64,000 bases of DNA from Halarchaeum acidiphilum MH1-52-1 (GTDB lineage Archaea; Halobacteriota; Halobacteria; Halobacteriales; Halobacteriaceae): the NCBI RefSeq assembly GCF_000474235.1, contig NZ_BATA01000004.1:1-64000 (forward strand), read 5' to 3'. Below the pieces are notes generated by a model. The model worked only from the letters and a program-made list of their open reading frames with translations. It was not told where the DNA came from and ran no database searches. This document shows positions 19,601 to 29,900 of the stretch, piece by piece (the first letter of the stretch is position 1; the number at the start of each line of letters is the position of its first letter). Position numbers and translations under genes: made by a program.

Positions 19601-21659
19601 TCGCGGCGTCGAACACCTGCGAGAACTGGTAGTCTCCGACGTCCCAGATCGCCTGGACGTCGGCGTCGAAGTTCGGCGGGAGCGCGTCGTCTCGGAGCGC
19701 CGGCGCGCGGTCGGGGTTCGTCCCGTGGTACAGTTCGCGCGGGAGGAATTCGAATTCCGGCAGCGCGTCCGCGGCGATCTCGCCCTCCGGCGGCATGAAG
19801 ACCGTCCCGGTCTCGTTCGAGCCGCGCCTCGCGCGCACCGTCCCGTCGTCGGCCGTCGTGATCTCGACCGGAAACACGGTGTGTCGTCGGCACGCCTCGT
19901 CGAAGGCCGAACGGTCCTCGTCGCTTTCGAGCGTCTTCCTGAGACGGACGAGATAGTCGAGCACCGGATCGACCGTGAGGCGGCACGGTTCGTCGTCGTC
20001 CGCGGGCGTGTGCCCGTACTCGCGTTCGTCGATGAGACGGAGTGCCGGATCGACGGCGGCGTCGGCGAGCGCGCCGGGGATCGACGCGGCGTCGTACTGA
20101 GTCGCACCGTACGCGACCAGCGTCCGCACGTGTCGATGCGTGGCGACCGCTGACGCCGGAACCTTCGGTCCGCCGTCACGTCGCTCGTCACCGGACTGGA
20201 GGAGTGACACGAAATCCGCACCGAGGTCCAGGACGTGCGCGGACGTGGGCGGAACCGTCACCTCGTCGAGCGCGACGGGTTCGTCGGCACGCGCGCTCGG
20301 GAGGAACGAGACCGAGGCGAGGTATTCCCTGAGCGCGCCGAAGAGACAGTCCTCGACCGTCCCCTGCGTGAACGACCACTCGCGGCGCTGGCCGAGCGAC
20401 GGGTCCAGCGTGTCGAGGAACTCGGCCGTCGTCGTCGCGGATCGTTCGACGAACGGAACGACGCGGTCCGCGACGAGGTCGCCGACCGCGGCGAACAGGA
20501 GCGCGTTGAACTGCCCCTCGTACCCGCGCGAGTTGTCGTGGTCGAGCGTGAGATTGCGCCGCGACGTGTCCGATTGGAAGGTCCCGGTCACGAGCGCGGG
20601 GACGGGGCTCCGTTCCGTGGTCGGGAGGAAGACGTGGAGGTACGGCGGCCGGTCCTCGGCGTCGCCGTAGACGGGCGCGAGTCGCCAGTCTTCCGGACGG
20701 CGGGAAGAGGCGTCAAGCGGCGTCGCAGTGAACGCGACGCCGACGCTCAGTTCGCCCATCGCCTTCACCTCCTGTTCGGTCAAGTCCGCTCGCTCCGAGA
20801 TCCGCTCTCGGTCGAGGTCGGTCTGCTCGAACAGACAGAACCAGTCCGTTCGTGTCTCGCCGGCGTCGTTCGTTTCGTTGCTAGCGTCGCTCGTTTCGTC
20901 GGTGGTGAGTTCGATCAGCGTCGCGTCGCAGTCGCGCATGTCGTGGCGGTCGATCCCCCACCTCCATTCCTCGTCCGGGCAGCTGATCTCGATGGCTTCG
21001 AGTTGCGGGAGCAGGGCGACCGTGTTCGCGTCGAGCCCGGCGAGCTTCGCTCGGATCGACTCCCGATGCCGGTCGGGCTCTCGGAGCGGGAGCTCGAACA
21101 CCGTCGTGAATCCCTCGTCCAGCAATTCGCGGACGGACGCGGGGGTCGTCGTTTCGTGCGGGAGACAGAGCAGGGGAACCTGGTCCGGGTCGAACTCGTC
21201 GTCCCGTCTGGAGACGATGTCGTCGTCGTCGTTCAGCAGGTCCGCCGTCGCGTCCCGGTCGAACTCCGCCTGGACGGTCTCGGAGAAGACCCGCGGGTTG
21301 TCCGTGACGCCGAGGACGGACGTGAACCCGCGGCCTTTGTGTCCGATTGTCGTTTCGCCGGCTTTCGTCGTCCGAGTGGTGAGCGTCAGCGCGTAGAGGT
21401 CCTCGATGGAGAACGCCGCGCCATTGTTCGCAACGAGGAGGGAGTCCTCAGTGAGTTCGAAGCGGATCCGGGGCTCGTCGGTGTCGTCCATCTCGTCGAC
21501 GGCGTTCTGGAGGAGCTCGAAGACGAACCGCCCCTCGTAGTCGGCGCGGTCCTGACGCTCGGTCCCGGCGTCGGCCTCGACGCGGTCCGGATTGCTCTCG
21601 TAGGTCTCGACGTGGCGTCGATGGATCTCTGAGAGAGACGCCGGGTCGGAGTCGCTCAT
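16626..21659 (-). CDS. Giant GHKL ATPase (sacsin-like) with C-terminal DUF3883 nuclease-like domain
   Basis: 1677 residues. The N-terminal ~150 residues are a Hsp90/sacsin-type GHKL ATPase: the N-box FVFELLQNAVDEMDD, then VANNGAAFSIEDL and IGHKGRGFTSVLG. More than 1,200 residues of unassigned, mostly helical sequence follow, then a low-complexity Gly/Ser/Asp-rich linker around residues 1440-1500. At the end a DUF3883-type segment has CIELKTSG (Glu-x-Lys, as in PD-(D/E)XK nucleases), NEWKAA and YYLYVARN. Proteins of this layout are seen in restriction and defence neighbourhoods; the mechanism is not known to me. It converges with the Argonaute gene, with about 80 bases between the stops. Confidence 0.8.
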   Translation of the reverse strand: MSDSDPASLSEIHRRHVETYESNPDRVEADAGTERQDRADYEGRFVFELLQNAVDEMDDTDEPRIRFELTEDSLLVANNGAAFSIEDLYALTLTTRTTKAGETTIGHKGRGFTSVLGVTDNPRVFSETVQAEFDRDATADLLNDDDDIVSRRDDEFDPDQVPLLCLPHETTTPASVRELLDEGFTTVFELPLREPDRHRESIRAKLAGLDANTVALLPQLEAIEISCPDEEWRWGIDRHDMRDCDATLIELTTDETSDASNETNDAGETRTDWFCLFEQTDLDRERISERADLTEQEVKAMGELSVGVAFTATPLDASSRRPEDWRLAPVYGDAEDRPPYLHVFLPTTERSPVPALVTGTFQSDTSRRNLTLDHDNSRGYEGQFNALLFAAVGDLVADRVVPFVERSATTTAEFLDTLDPSLGQRREWSFTQGTVEDCLFGALREYLASVSFLPSARADEPVALDEVTVPPTSAHVLDLGADFVSLLQSGDERRDGGPKVPASAVATHRHVRTLVAYGATQYDAASIPGALADAAVDPALRLIDEREYGHTPADDDEPCRLTVDPVLDYLVRLRKTLESDEDRSAFDEACRRHTVFPVEITTADDGTVRARRGSNETGTVFMPPEGEIAADALPEFEFLPRELYHGTNPDRAPALRDDALPPNFDADVQAIWDVGDYQFSQVFDAAISPHLPGPNSPDADPSRLASDAVLDTVREMTDVQSPENDRSPDAPLLYQSAKKPFSALAQLPVPTQPPEDGDVEWYPAHRVYFSSAWQTALGRPADAHVESLLDAVDARTDSERYDPKFLAPPSWFVTEEDENESRTETLDAWAAFFSWLGVFEHLRPLPLFAPGEQQTYRQTGGIERPSNSTITSPDDLRRDSDLDPRYTGLTDAEWEAYREHLTDAVEPEIPNPDERYLFQVNALEYASEILSAAKESDTVGRRLLAHLTRWWDHGLSARRHAVVAEFTNECWRGSNVSYVFSDDEKATLGRNLWVWQLRQSDWVPTGFGAVRPTAAWSLPERDCDRFSLDLNGSQPLLPFVDSPDFPTRETETPVSFEELTDTLGIGVRLEQGAFSPQDAARVLGRIGDLLDWTDDDLAQYSSAVELLYTRVAELLPGLTRGDPITGEWRPKQSGLADALVLCRVDGEYALRRADDTYFVRSRSSRERYGGLGVPLLALFKPAVASLGAYCGATDMRAAVEKEPGYGDDRPLPITVSGFEIDAAWLRTVLTALVLRLRTNRPSTALVDQDTTRTRSFFETVEFVTDLDLNVSLVDGSWDRNLDPTPQPYHIERDGDTVETVLIDSTLDRDAFVDALTGAYTDRLDVPQYYEAVNNLVDHAFGNATPIIALRERLRTVGSEVPDGQIDATRADLFEDSVETAGSEEYDAARPPAPEEDTAGAFDAATTVTTTGDGGSQPSGGTSGTSAHSSRVPSIDAVTRIGDSRIAESLRDAAAPSDPADDSGPQSTAHSQSGSGARGGSGAASQEYRDEIDAFGMAVTMNAERNRLADAGESDPDSKVFDVHTPEMYGARREDSRLLERAIQRFAARRGLSATENPLNRDWPGFDVLTIKTGADGEPVIDRCIELKTSGVNTQKPSLSWNEWKAAGSALSEYYYLYVARNIRVGNSGDAEILEIPQPFKRLRNRQRETHERNVQVDLRSFDFDDEPIIERAIEWEE

Positions 21660-21975
21660 GGAACCAGATGTCGGGTCGACAAGATAGACTCTTGCGATGA
21701 GGGCGTCAGAGAGTTCCAGAAGTTGTTCCCTCAGAGAGCACAGCAGGACCAGACGTTAAGTTGATATGCCGACTTAACGCGCCAGATGTGACGTTCGAAC
21801 ATCATGTTGTCCGGGTCATGCTGAATACCGGGCACGATCTCAAACGATAGAATGTCGTGAGTCCGGCCAGGGCACTTCCTCAATTATGAGACCAGCCCCA
21901 ATCTATTAGTCCCAGTGCAAAAGACACATATCCCAACGAGCCTGCGTGTTTGGCAAGAGCGGTAGTCTTCCGAAA

Positions 21976-21980
21976 GGAGG
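21976..21980 (+). promoter_or_regulatory. Shine-Dalgarno sequence deciding the start at 21994
   Basis: GGAGG lies 13 bases before ATG 21994, within AAAGGAGGACGGGG. Many haloarchaeal first genes are leaderless, so this site is notable. It argues for ATG 21994 over the upstream GTG 21946. Confidence 0.5.
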
Positions 21981-21993
21981 ACGGGGTCAAAAT

Positions 21994-22989
21994 ATGAGCC
22001 CATCATTTCATAACCAAGGTGGAAACCCTCCCGTTACCGAGGGCGCTTTGCTTTCAAAAATCGAGACAGCACTTGATGGCGCATTGGACGATCTTGACCT
22101 TGACGGCAGCCAGTCGTCTGTAAAGCGGGAGAAGTACCTCTGGTTAGCCGTTGAAGAATTCTCTGAGGAAGGAGATGAGCCGATAACGTATAGCTGGTTC
22201 AAATGGGGTGTGAGTTCTTTGGCAGGCCCGGGTGGTGAATCAACTAGCAGAACGTTGTCGACAGACTTCTCTATCGCAGCGAACCTTTTTCAGGCCACTC
22301 ATAGCCAGATTAAGGACTTCTTCGTTCAGGGAAACCACCAGATGCCACTAAAGGAGTGGTGGGACGCGGAGTTCCTCGAATTTTTGGAAGAATTTTACAC
22401 GCATTATGCCCCCGAGGACTATCGGCAGCTGTATCTGACGAATATCCGCCTACTTAAGATTATTGATGACATCGAAGAGGCGCTGAATTTCCGGCGTTCC
22501 CCTGCTCGGCGGGCTACGTACGAGGATATTACGGACGCAACAAAGACCCTTAAGAAGCAGGTGTTGCGTTCTGACGCCCTTGAAGACAACTATGAGTACG
22601 TGAACGACTTCGCCCAGCTTCTAGAAGACGTTGTGATGATGCTAGTGGACATCGAGGGGGAAGATATCGAACAAGGACACCAGACGGCGATTAGTGAACT
22701 AGAGGACTTTTACCGAGATGAGGTCTGGTTGATGACTGCTCATTCGATCTCTATTGATACGGCGGAGGGGCCGAACAAGGGGGATATCTACGAATGGTCC
22801 TCACAAAACCGTGATAGACTAAAGGCATCTTTCGAGGAAAGCCTTAAAAAGAAAAAGGAGATCTGTGACGCAGTTGGCCTACTGCCTGGAATTCAAGACT
22901 ACACAGGATTTGAAACGGGAGACAAGAATTTGGATGAAACAGTAGATGAATTCTTGAAGGTTGCGGGAGGTCGGTCATCACATGAGTAG
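21994..22989 (+). CDS. Hypothetical protein, first gene of a two-gene unit with a PIN nuclease
   Basis: 331 residues, soluble, mostly helical by appearance. A recognisable aromatic stretch near residue 60-70 reads YSWFKWGVSSLAGP. I do not recognise the family. Codon use and base composition are much more AT-rich than in the core genes to the right, which suggests recent transfer. The gene overlaps the next one (ATG 22982 inside its end), so the two products are made together. With a PIN partner it could be an antitoxin-like or targeting subunit, but it is far larger than ordinary VapB antitoxins. That role is inference. Confidence 0.75.
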   Translation: MSPSFHNQGGNPPVTEGALLSKIETALDGALDDLDLDGSQSSVKREKYLWLAVEEFSEEGDEPITYSWFKWGVSSLAGPGGESTSRTLSTDFSIAANLFQATHSQIKDFFVQGNHQMPLKEWWDAEFLEFLEEFYTHYAPEDYRQLYLTNIRLLKIIDDIEEALNFRRSPARRATYEDITDATKTLKKQVLRSDALEDNYEYVNDFAQLLEDVVMMLVDIEGEDIEQGHQTAISELEDFYRDEVWLMTAHSISIDTAEGPNKGDIYEWSSQNRDRLKASFEESLKKKKEICDAVGLLPGIQDYTGFETGDKNLDETVDEFLKVAGGRSSHE

Positions 22990-23650
22990 CGAAGCCCCTT
23001 ACTCCCCTACTGATTTCTCTGAGGTATTTTACGACACCTCCGTACTACTCGATTTCGTCCTATCTCAGGATGATGGGGAGGCTAAAAAACTCCTAAAGAA
23101 CCACCCCTCGGCGAATTACACTGGGAGCACTGTTGAGCGTGAATTCAGGAATCTGAAGGAACGACGAGAGAAGATCCTAAAATCCGTCTACAAATCTGAT
23201 GACTTGGATGACTGGAATCCCCCCTCAGATGTCGATATGAGCCCGAATGATCGTGATTGGTGTGGGGACCTACTGACAGAGTTAGATGAGATGACGACTA
23301 GAGATAAAATCGAGAATCGGCTTGATTTTGAGCAAAGAAAATTGAACCGTGGAATTGACCTTCTGTTTGACTTGAGGAGCAATCTGATAGAATCAGTATG
23401 GCCAAATAATCTTGAAACTACGTTACTAGGGAGATTGGATTTCGTCGACAATAACAACGATCGGCATGTTATCTGTGAGTCTGCCGATTGGGCTTGTAGC
23501 TCTGACTCAGACAATCTACTAACTTCAGACTGTACTGACCTACTAAGCAATCGACAACGTATCTCTGAAGAAGTCGGTAGGAACCGGAATTTAGAAACTC
23601 TGCATCTCTTTTCGGCTGACGAATTCCTGTCCCAAGACTCGGCTTTCTAA
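22982..23650 (+). CDS. PIN-domain-like ribonuclease, second gene of the unit
   Basis: 222 residues from ATG 22982, overlapping the upstream stop. It begins with the PIN strand VFYDTSVLLDFVL, giving the first Asp. GSTVEREFRNL supplies the conserved Glu, and the later NDRHVICESADW and LLTSDCTDLL supply the remaining acidic residues. PIN proteins cut RNA with divalent metal. It is longer than a VapC toxin (about 130 residues) because of a charged helical insertion at residues 55-130. AT-rich like its partner. It could be the effector of a toxin-antitoxin or abortive-infection pair. Confidence 0.7.
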   Translation: MSSEAPYSPTDFSEVFYDTSVLLDFVLSQDDGEAKKLLKNHPSANYTGSTVEREFRNLKERREKILKSVYKSDDLDDWNPPSDVDMSPNDRDWCGDLLTELDEMTTRDKIENRLDFEQRKLNRGIDLLFDLRSNLIESVWPNNLETTLLGRLDFVDNNNDRHVICESADWACSSDSDNLLTSDCTDLLSNRQRISEEVGRNRNLETLHLFSADEFLSQDSAF

Positions 23651-24025
23651 TCATCAATTACGGCGCGCAACGGTCACACGGACTACGCGAAGCGGTCGGC
23701 GCGTAGAGGAGCGCGTAACAACCGGATGTACCTCTGTATTCAGTAGACGACTACTACCGGTTGGAGTGTTGCTAATCAGCATGTTTCGTTTTTCTCTAGG
23801 TCTAACGATTAGACGACCTACAATAGCGGTGTGAAGCTCAGTCCAGAACACGCTCTCTTAGGATAACAACCACGTCGGCTGCCTGCAACACTTAGACCGA
23901 AATCCAGGGAGTCCCTAATACGATCAGGACCGGCGGCTGCCCGGCAGAACACCTATCTGATAGGTCGCGGAACTATCGCGCATGCCGGATACGATTAGTC
24001 TCTCTCCTTCACTCTGGGGCCGTCG
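23651..24025. other. Intergenic stretch without recognisable gene
   Basis: About 375 bases between the PIN operon and the AddAB-like operon. The minus-strand frame at 23654-23851 (65 codons) is Arg/Thr-rich and not credible. A T-rich patch (CGTTTTTCTCTAGG, 23787-23800) could be transcriptional. I see nothing else. Confidence 0.4.
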
Positions 24026-26083
24026 ATGAGCGCCGCAGACCGCCACGTCTTCGACGGCGAACTGGTAACGGTGCCGTTCGGCGCGCGAAACGTCACACAG
24101 GCCACGCGTGACGAGTACGCAAAACTCCTCGCCGAACACGATTCCGAGGATGTGCTCGTCATAACCGGCGCGCCGACGAGTACGGACGCGTTCCGGGACT
24201 CGTTGAACGCGGAACTCCCGGGCGCGGCGACGCCGTGGGTGACGTCGCTCGTCGTGCACGCGACGGACGTGCTCGACCAGACGGACGACCGAACCGTTCT
24301 CTCCGACGCGTTGCGGCGCGAACTCCTCCATCGATTCCTCGCGGAGCACGAGTGGGAGACCGAATACCTGCGGCGGGCGTCCAAACAGCCGTCGTTCGTC
24401 GAGGACGCGGCGACCGTGATCGACACGCTCTCGTGGCAGTCCGCCCACCCGGACGAAACGACGGAGCTCCGCGACCTGCGGGATGCGCTCGACGCGTTCC
24501 ACGGGTGGCTCGCCGAACACGACCATATGGAGCGCGGACAGCTCATCTCCGATGCGCGTGACGTCCTCGCGTCGGACACACGCGACGACGTCGTAGATGC
24601 GGAGGCGGTGCTGGCGGTCGAGTTCGAGGAGTTCTTCCCGGGTGATCGCGCGTACCTCGACGCGCTCACGACGGACTGCGACCTCGTCTGCGTCGCCGAG
24701 GAGCACGCGAGCGTGCGGCGGACGTGGATGGAACCCGGCCCCGTCACGGAGTACGTCTCGTTCGCCGAGACGCGACGCGGCCACGCGGCGTCACCACCAG
24801 CACGACCGGCCGCGACGGCGGCGTACTTCGCCGAGGAGACGACACTGGAAGATCCGGAAACGGGCTCGGTCTCCGTGCTCGCCACGGACTCGCGCGACGA
24901 CCAGCTCGACGCGGTCGCTAACGAGATTGAGGCGCTCGTCTCGCGGGCCGACTGGACGTACGACGACGTCGCCGTCGCCACCAAGCAGAGCGGGAGCACG
25001 GTGACGGACGCTATCGACGCGCTCGAACGCGCCGGACTCCCCACGGAGTCCGCGACCGTTACGGGATTCGGCGACGACCCCGCGATCCGGGAGCTCCTCG
25101 CCGTCGTCCGTCATCTGGCCACCGATGAGGACGACGACACACAGGACCACGGGCCGGAACTCGACGCGGAGCGCGTCGAGCTTGTCCGAGAGTTCGACCG
25201 ACTCGACGACGGGATTCGGTGGTGGGCGACGGACGCGGGGTTGAAAGAGCGGATCGCGGAGCGGGCGTCTCCGCTCGACGCGCGGGCGCAGTTCGGGAAC
25301 GTGCGCCGCGCGTTCCGGATGGCGGCGTTCCTCGAAGACACGGACTTCCTGGACGCGACGTGGGCGTCCTACGAGGCGATGCTCGAACGCGCGCACGAGT
25401 ACGCGCCCCAGCACAATCAGACGAGCGCGACGGACCTCAGTGGTGGCGTTCGCGTCGATCACGTGCAGGCGTTGAAGAACGAGTCGTTCCGCGCGGTGTT
25501 CCTCGGGGACCTCACGGACGCGGAGTACCCCGGTGATCCAACGTTCACGCGGCTCTTCCCGACCGAGCGCGTCGCCGCGATGCCGGACTACCCGGGCGTC
25601 ACGGAACTCGACGCGGACGCGGTCGAAGCGACGTTCTCGACGGAATCGACGGCGTCGAGTCGGCCGTTCGCGCGGTATCACGCCGAGCACGCGCGCAGGC
25701 GGCTCGCTGTCGGCGCGGGCGTCGCAACGGAGCGGCTGTACTGCTGTCTCTACGAGTACGAGGACACGGCGCTCGAAGAGCGCGCACAGGCGTCGCGCTT
25801 CCTGACGGTGGCGTACGACGAGCTCTCGTGGCTGGATGAGGCCGACGACGCGGGGATTACGAGCGAGCGGGCCGCCGAGGAGTACCTCGTCTCGCGGGTG
25901 GACGACGCGCTCGCGGAGGTGCGTCGCGCGAACAGTCAGGACGTCTCCGTGTCGCTTGACGACGTCGAGGCGGAACTCGGTGAGATACAGGCGCTCCTCG
26001 ACGCGAGCGGAGTGCGCGGGGAGGATTTACGGAAGGCGTTGCGTGCGCGCGTCGAGTTCGCCACGGGGGAGGTGCGGCGATGA
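24026..26083 (+). CDS. AddB/RexB-like helicase-nuclease subunit
   Basis: 685 residues. The layout resembles the helicase half of AddB: UvrD-like recombinase domains without a normal Walker A loop, a segment with helicase-like motif V/VI around VRVDHVQALKNESFRAVFLG, and an RLYCCLYEYEDTALEE region. The nuclease part of AddB is missing but is encoded by the next gene, overlapping by 4 bases. It probably forms the structural and recognition half of an AddAB-type end-resection complex with the UvrD protein two genes on. The assignment is moderately sure and the separate-polypeptide arrangement is inferred from gene order. Confidence 0.65.
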   Translation: MSAADRHVFDGELVTVPFGARNVTQATRDEYAKLLAEHDSEDVLVITGAPTSTDAFRDSLNAELPGAATPWVTSLVVHATDVLDQTDDRTVLSDALRRELLHRFLAEHEWETEYLRRASKQPSFVEDAATVIDTLSWQSAHPDETTELRDLRDALDAFHGWLAEHDHMERGQLISDARDVLASDTRDDVVDAEAVLAVEFEEFFPGDRAYLDALTTDCDLVCVAEEHASVRRTWMEPGPVTEYVSFAETRRGHAASPPARPAATAAYFAEETTLEDPETGSVSVLATDSRDDQLDAVANEIEALVSRADWTYDDVAVATKQSGSTVTDAIDALERAGLPTESATVTGFGDDPAIRELLAVVRHLATDEDDDTQDHGPELDAERVELVREFDRLDDGIRWWATDAGLKERIAERASPLDARAQFGNVRRAFRMAAFLEDTDFLDATWASYEAMLERAHEYAPQHNQTSATDLSGGVRVDHVQALKNESFRAVFLGDLTDAEYPGDPTFTRLFPTERVAAMPDYPGVTELDADAVEATFSTESTASSRPFARYHAEHARRRLAVGAGVATERLYCCLYEYEDTALEERAQASRFLTVAYDELSWLDEADDAGITSERAAEEYLVSRVDDALAEVRRANSQDVSVSLDDVEAELGEIQALLDASGVRGEDLRKALRARVEFATGEVRR

Positions 26084-26985
26084 GCGAGCGAGCGCTCTCG
26101 CCGTCGCGGCTGGCGACGTACGCGACGTGCCCGCGGCAGTACGACTACGGCTACGTCCAGGACGTCAACACGCCCGACCGCACCGAACTCTACCTCAACC
26201 AGGGAACGATCTATCACGAGACCATCGAGGACGTCTGCGACGCGACCGAGCGCGACGACGACCCGGAGGCGATTCACGACCGAGCGATGCGGGTCTTCGA
26301 CGCGAAGTGGGACGAACACAGTAATCCGGACGACTACGAGTCGAACGCGCACCGGGCGTACCAGCGCGCGGAGAACCGCGCGGCCATCGACGCGTTCTTC
26401 GACCCCGATGGCGGTGACGGCATCAAGCACGCGCGCCGGTCGGTCGCCACCGAGGTCTGGGTGGAATGCGAGATCGACGGGCGCGCCCTCCACGGGAAAG
26501 CCGACAACGTGATCCGAACCGACGACGGACTCCACGTCTTCGACTACAAGCGGAACACGCGCGGCGTGCTCTCCAACGGAACGGCCGAGCGGCTCGCCGA
26601 CCATCTCGACGGTGAGGCCCACGAGCCCAAGCGCGCGCGGAACGCGTTCCAGACGGCGACGTACGTCGAGGGCGTGAAGAACGAACCGTTCTACGAGGAC
26701 GGGATGACGGTCCGGTTCAGCTTCTACGGCCTCCTCAACAGCACGTCGTTCGAGAGCACGCCCGACAGCTACGAGGTGTCCGTTCGCGGCTACCCGCGGG
26801 AGACGACGGACATTTACGCGGACCACTACGACACGATCAGGGCGCTCATTCGGGAGGCCCACGACGGGATCACGGGCGAGGCCTACGCGCCGGAGCCGTT
26901 CGACGTCATCGGCGACGAGGCGTGCCCGGACTGCGACTACCGGGAGATGTGTCCCGACCGCCTCTCGACGGAGGTGCGGCGATGA
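26080..26985 (+). CDS. PD-(D/E)XK nuclease of the AddB/Cas4 type with Fe-S cysteines
   Basis: 301 residues. It opens with LSPSRLATYATCPRQYDYGY (first Cys of the cluster). Nuclease motifs are HGKADNVIRTDDGLHVFDYK (Asp ... Asp-x-Lys) and a later QTATYVEGV helix with the Gln-x3-Tyr pattern. It ends with CPDCDYREMC, giving the three remaining cysteines for an iron-sulphur cluster. This matches the exonuclease domain of AddB, here a separate protein. It overlaps both its upstream and downstream genes by 4 bases, so the three are translated together. Confidence 0.85.
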   Translation: MSERALSPSRLATYATCPRQYDYGYVQDVNTPDRTELYLNQGTIYHETIEDVCDATERDDDPEAIHDRAMRVFDAKWDEHSNPDDYESNAHRAYQRAENRAAIDAFFDPDGGDGIKHARRSVATEVWVECEIDGRALHGKADNVIRTDDGLHVFDYKRNTRGVLSNGTAERLADHLDGEAHEPKRARNAFQTATYVEGVKNEPFYEDGMTVRFSFYGLLNSTSFESTPDSYEVSVRGYPRETTDIYADHYDTIRALIREAHDGITGEAYAPEPFDVIGDEACPDCDYREMCPDRLSTEVRR

Positions 26986-29900
26986 GCGACGACCGTGCCG
27001 AGTACCCGTCGTGGTATCCGACGCCGGAGGAGGACGCCTCGCCGGAGACCCAGCAGGAGACGATCATCGACTCGGACGCGTACCCGATGCGCGTGCTCGC
27101 CGGCGCGGGGACGGGAAAGACGTTCACGATGGTGCGGAAAGTCGAACACCTCATCGACGAGGAGGGCGTCTCCCCGGACCGGATTCTCGCGCTGACGTTC
27201 ACGAACAACGCGGCGGACTCGATGCGCGAGAAACTCAACGCGAAGCTCGGAACCGCTGGATACGACATCGACGCGTACACCTACCACTCGATCTGCAACG
27301 AGATCCTCACCGACTACGCCTACGAGGCCGGGCTCGACCCGGACTTCGAGGTCGCAACAGACGCCGAGAAGTACGCCATCGTGCTGGACGTCCTCGACGA
27401 GATCGAGTACCGCTCGGTCAAACCCAACGTGTACGGCTCTGACGGGTACGCGTCGGGCGCGGCGTCGAAACTCCTCGGCTTCATCGGGTCGATGAAGCGC
27501 AGCGGCATCACGCCCGACGACATCGACACGTTCCTCGGCCCCGCCGAGCGCGTCTACACTCTCGCCGACCTCCCGGAGCGTATCGAGACCATCGCCGGCG
27601 ACCACCTCGGCGGGCGCTCCGTCTCGACGGTCGGTGATTCGCTCCCTGACGTGCGCGCGACCTCGTCGCGGAACGCGACGCGCTCGGCACACAGGGTATC
27701 GAGGCGAGCGCGCGCGACTTCCTCGACCGCCTCGTCGACCTCATCGATGCGCTCGAAGCGGCGTTCGATGCGCACGAGGCCGGCGACCGGGAGTTACCAG
27801 AGAACGCGTACAAGCTCCCGAAGTACCTGTTCGGCGGGTACGCGAGCGGCGCGCCGGCGGGTATCCCGGACGACCTCGACCTCGAACTCACCGACCACCT
27901 CGACTCGTTCGTCGGGGACTGTCTCACCGCGCGTGACCTGACGGCGGGGTACGCGGCGTACGAGCGCGAACTCGACGAGCGGAACTACATCGACTTCGAC
28001 GGCCTCGTCGTGGAGACGGCCGCGCTGCTGGACTCGCCGGTCGGCGACGAGATCGCCGAGCGCTGGGACTACGTGTTCTGCGACGAGTTCCAGGACACCG
28101 ACCGCCTCCAGTTCGACCTCGTCACGTCGCTCGTCACCGACGACAATCTGTTCGTCGTCGGCGACGACGACCAGGCGATCTACGAGTGGCGCGGCGCGCA
28201 GGTCGCCAACATCACCGACGAACTCGACCGCGCGTTCGACGCGCTCTCCGATGAGCCCCTGGAGGAGAACTTCCGCTCGCGCCAGCCGATCCTCGACCTG
28301 GCGAACGAGGCGATCCAGAACCTCGACCACCGTGAACGACACAAGACGCTGCGGCGCGTCGACGAACCCGCGTACGACGGAGACACCGTCGCCACCGTCG
28401 AACTCCCGGACGAAGACGACGACGCGGACGGGGCGTCCCAGCTCCGCACGGTCGTGCAGAATCTCCTGAGCGGCGATGCGGCGAACCTCGACGACGCGTA
28501 CGATCCGGGCGACATCGCACTCCTCGTGCGGAAGAACGAGCACGCGACACCGGTCATCGAGGCGTTCGAAGACGCCGGAATCCCGTACCAGGTCGCGGGC
28601 GACCTGTCATCGGAATCGGTCGGTGTCGGCACCGTGACCGCATACCTGAAAGCGCTCGCACGACCGGAAGACGAAGTGAGTTGGAATCGCGTCCTCCTGA
28701 TGCGCTACCGGCTCTGCGACGCGGACCTCCGCACGCTCAACGCGGGCGACGAGCCGCTCGTCGAGACGCTTCGAGAGGCACCGCTCGAAGAATTCGAGGA
28801 GCGCGAGCGCGTCGCCGAGGCCCGCGCGCACGTCACGGAGCTGTTGGCCCTCCGCGACTCGGCGTCGCTCAGCCACCTGTACCGTGAGCTCACGGACGTC
28901 ACGGACATCGAGTGGTACCTCAGCGAGCAGGAGCGCCGGGACCTCGCCCAGCTAGAGGCTATCGTCGAGCAGTATGGCGACGGTGCCGTTCAGCCACCGC
29001 TCACGCCGGAATTCGTCGAGTCGCTCGACCACTACGACTCGCTGTTCGACGAGAGCGGCTCCACGCCGACGAGCCAGCCTGACGTCGCGGACGACGCGGT
29101 CAACGTGATGACGGTCCACAAGAGCAAGGGTCTCGACTTCCCGGTCGTCCTCATCCCCGAGATCACGGCTGACGAATGGGAGCCGCGCTCGCGGGACTAC
29201 GACGCACTCGAAACCGGCCTCTCGGACGGCGCAGACGCGGCGTTCGCCCAGGACTTCCTCCGACGCGACGGTCGTGAGACGCGTCGCGTCCTGCACGTCG
29301 CGCTCACGCGCGCCGAAGACGTACTCGTCCTCCAAGGTAGCCGTGTCGACGCGGCAGACGGCGAAGACGACGCGACGGCTGCGGCCGTCGAGGAGATTCT
29401 GCCGGCGAGCCTCCCGTGGCGGCCGGCGCGGGGGTCGCTTCCGATTTGGACTGACCTGCAGGACGCGCTCCCGCCAGAGACAGCAGACTGGACGAACACG
29501 CTCGCCAGCGAGACTGTCGGTGATATCGGTGGTGTGGTCCACCACGACGGCGACGACCTCTCGGTGTCGGCGGCGCGCGAGCGCGTCGTCGATCTCGCGC
29601 GGAACGCGGTCGATAGTCGGCTCTCGGTCAGCGGTACGAGCGAGACGTTGAGCGTCGAGGCGCTCACGGGCCCGGCGTCGGTCCGACCCGCGATCTCGCA
29701 CAGCTACACCTCGCTTGATCGATACGAGGAGTGCCCGCGCGAGCACTACTTGGACCACGTCGTCAACGCGTTCGAGGACTACCGCCCGGCGAGTCGCGGC
29801 TCGACGAGCGGGCCCTCGCAACTCACCATCGGGGACCTCTTCCACGACACGGCCGAGCAGGCCGCTTCGCGTGGAACCCGACAGTCAGAGGATTGGGTCG

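Noticed and set aside
23654-23851. 65-codon minus-strand protein
   Set aside because: Arg/Thr-rich, low-complexity, no promoter or homology-like pattern.
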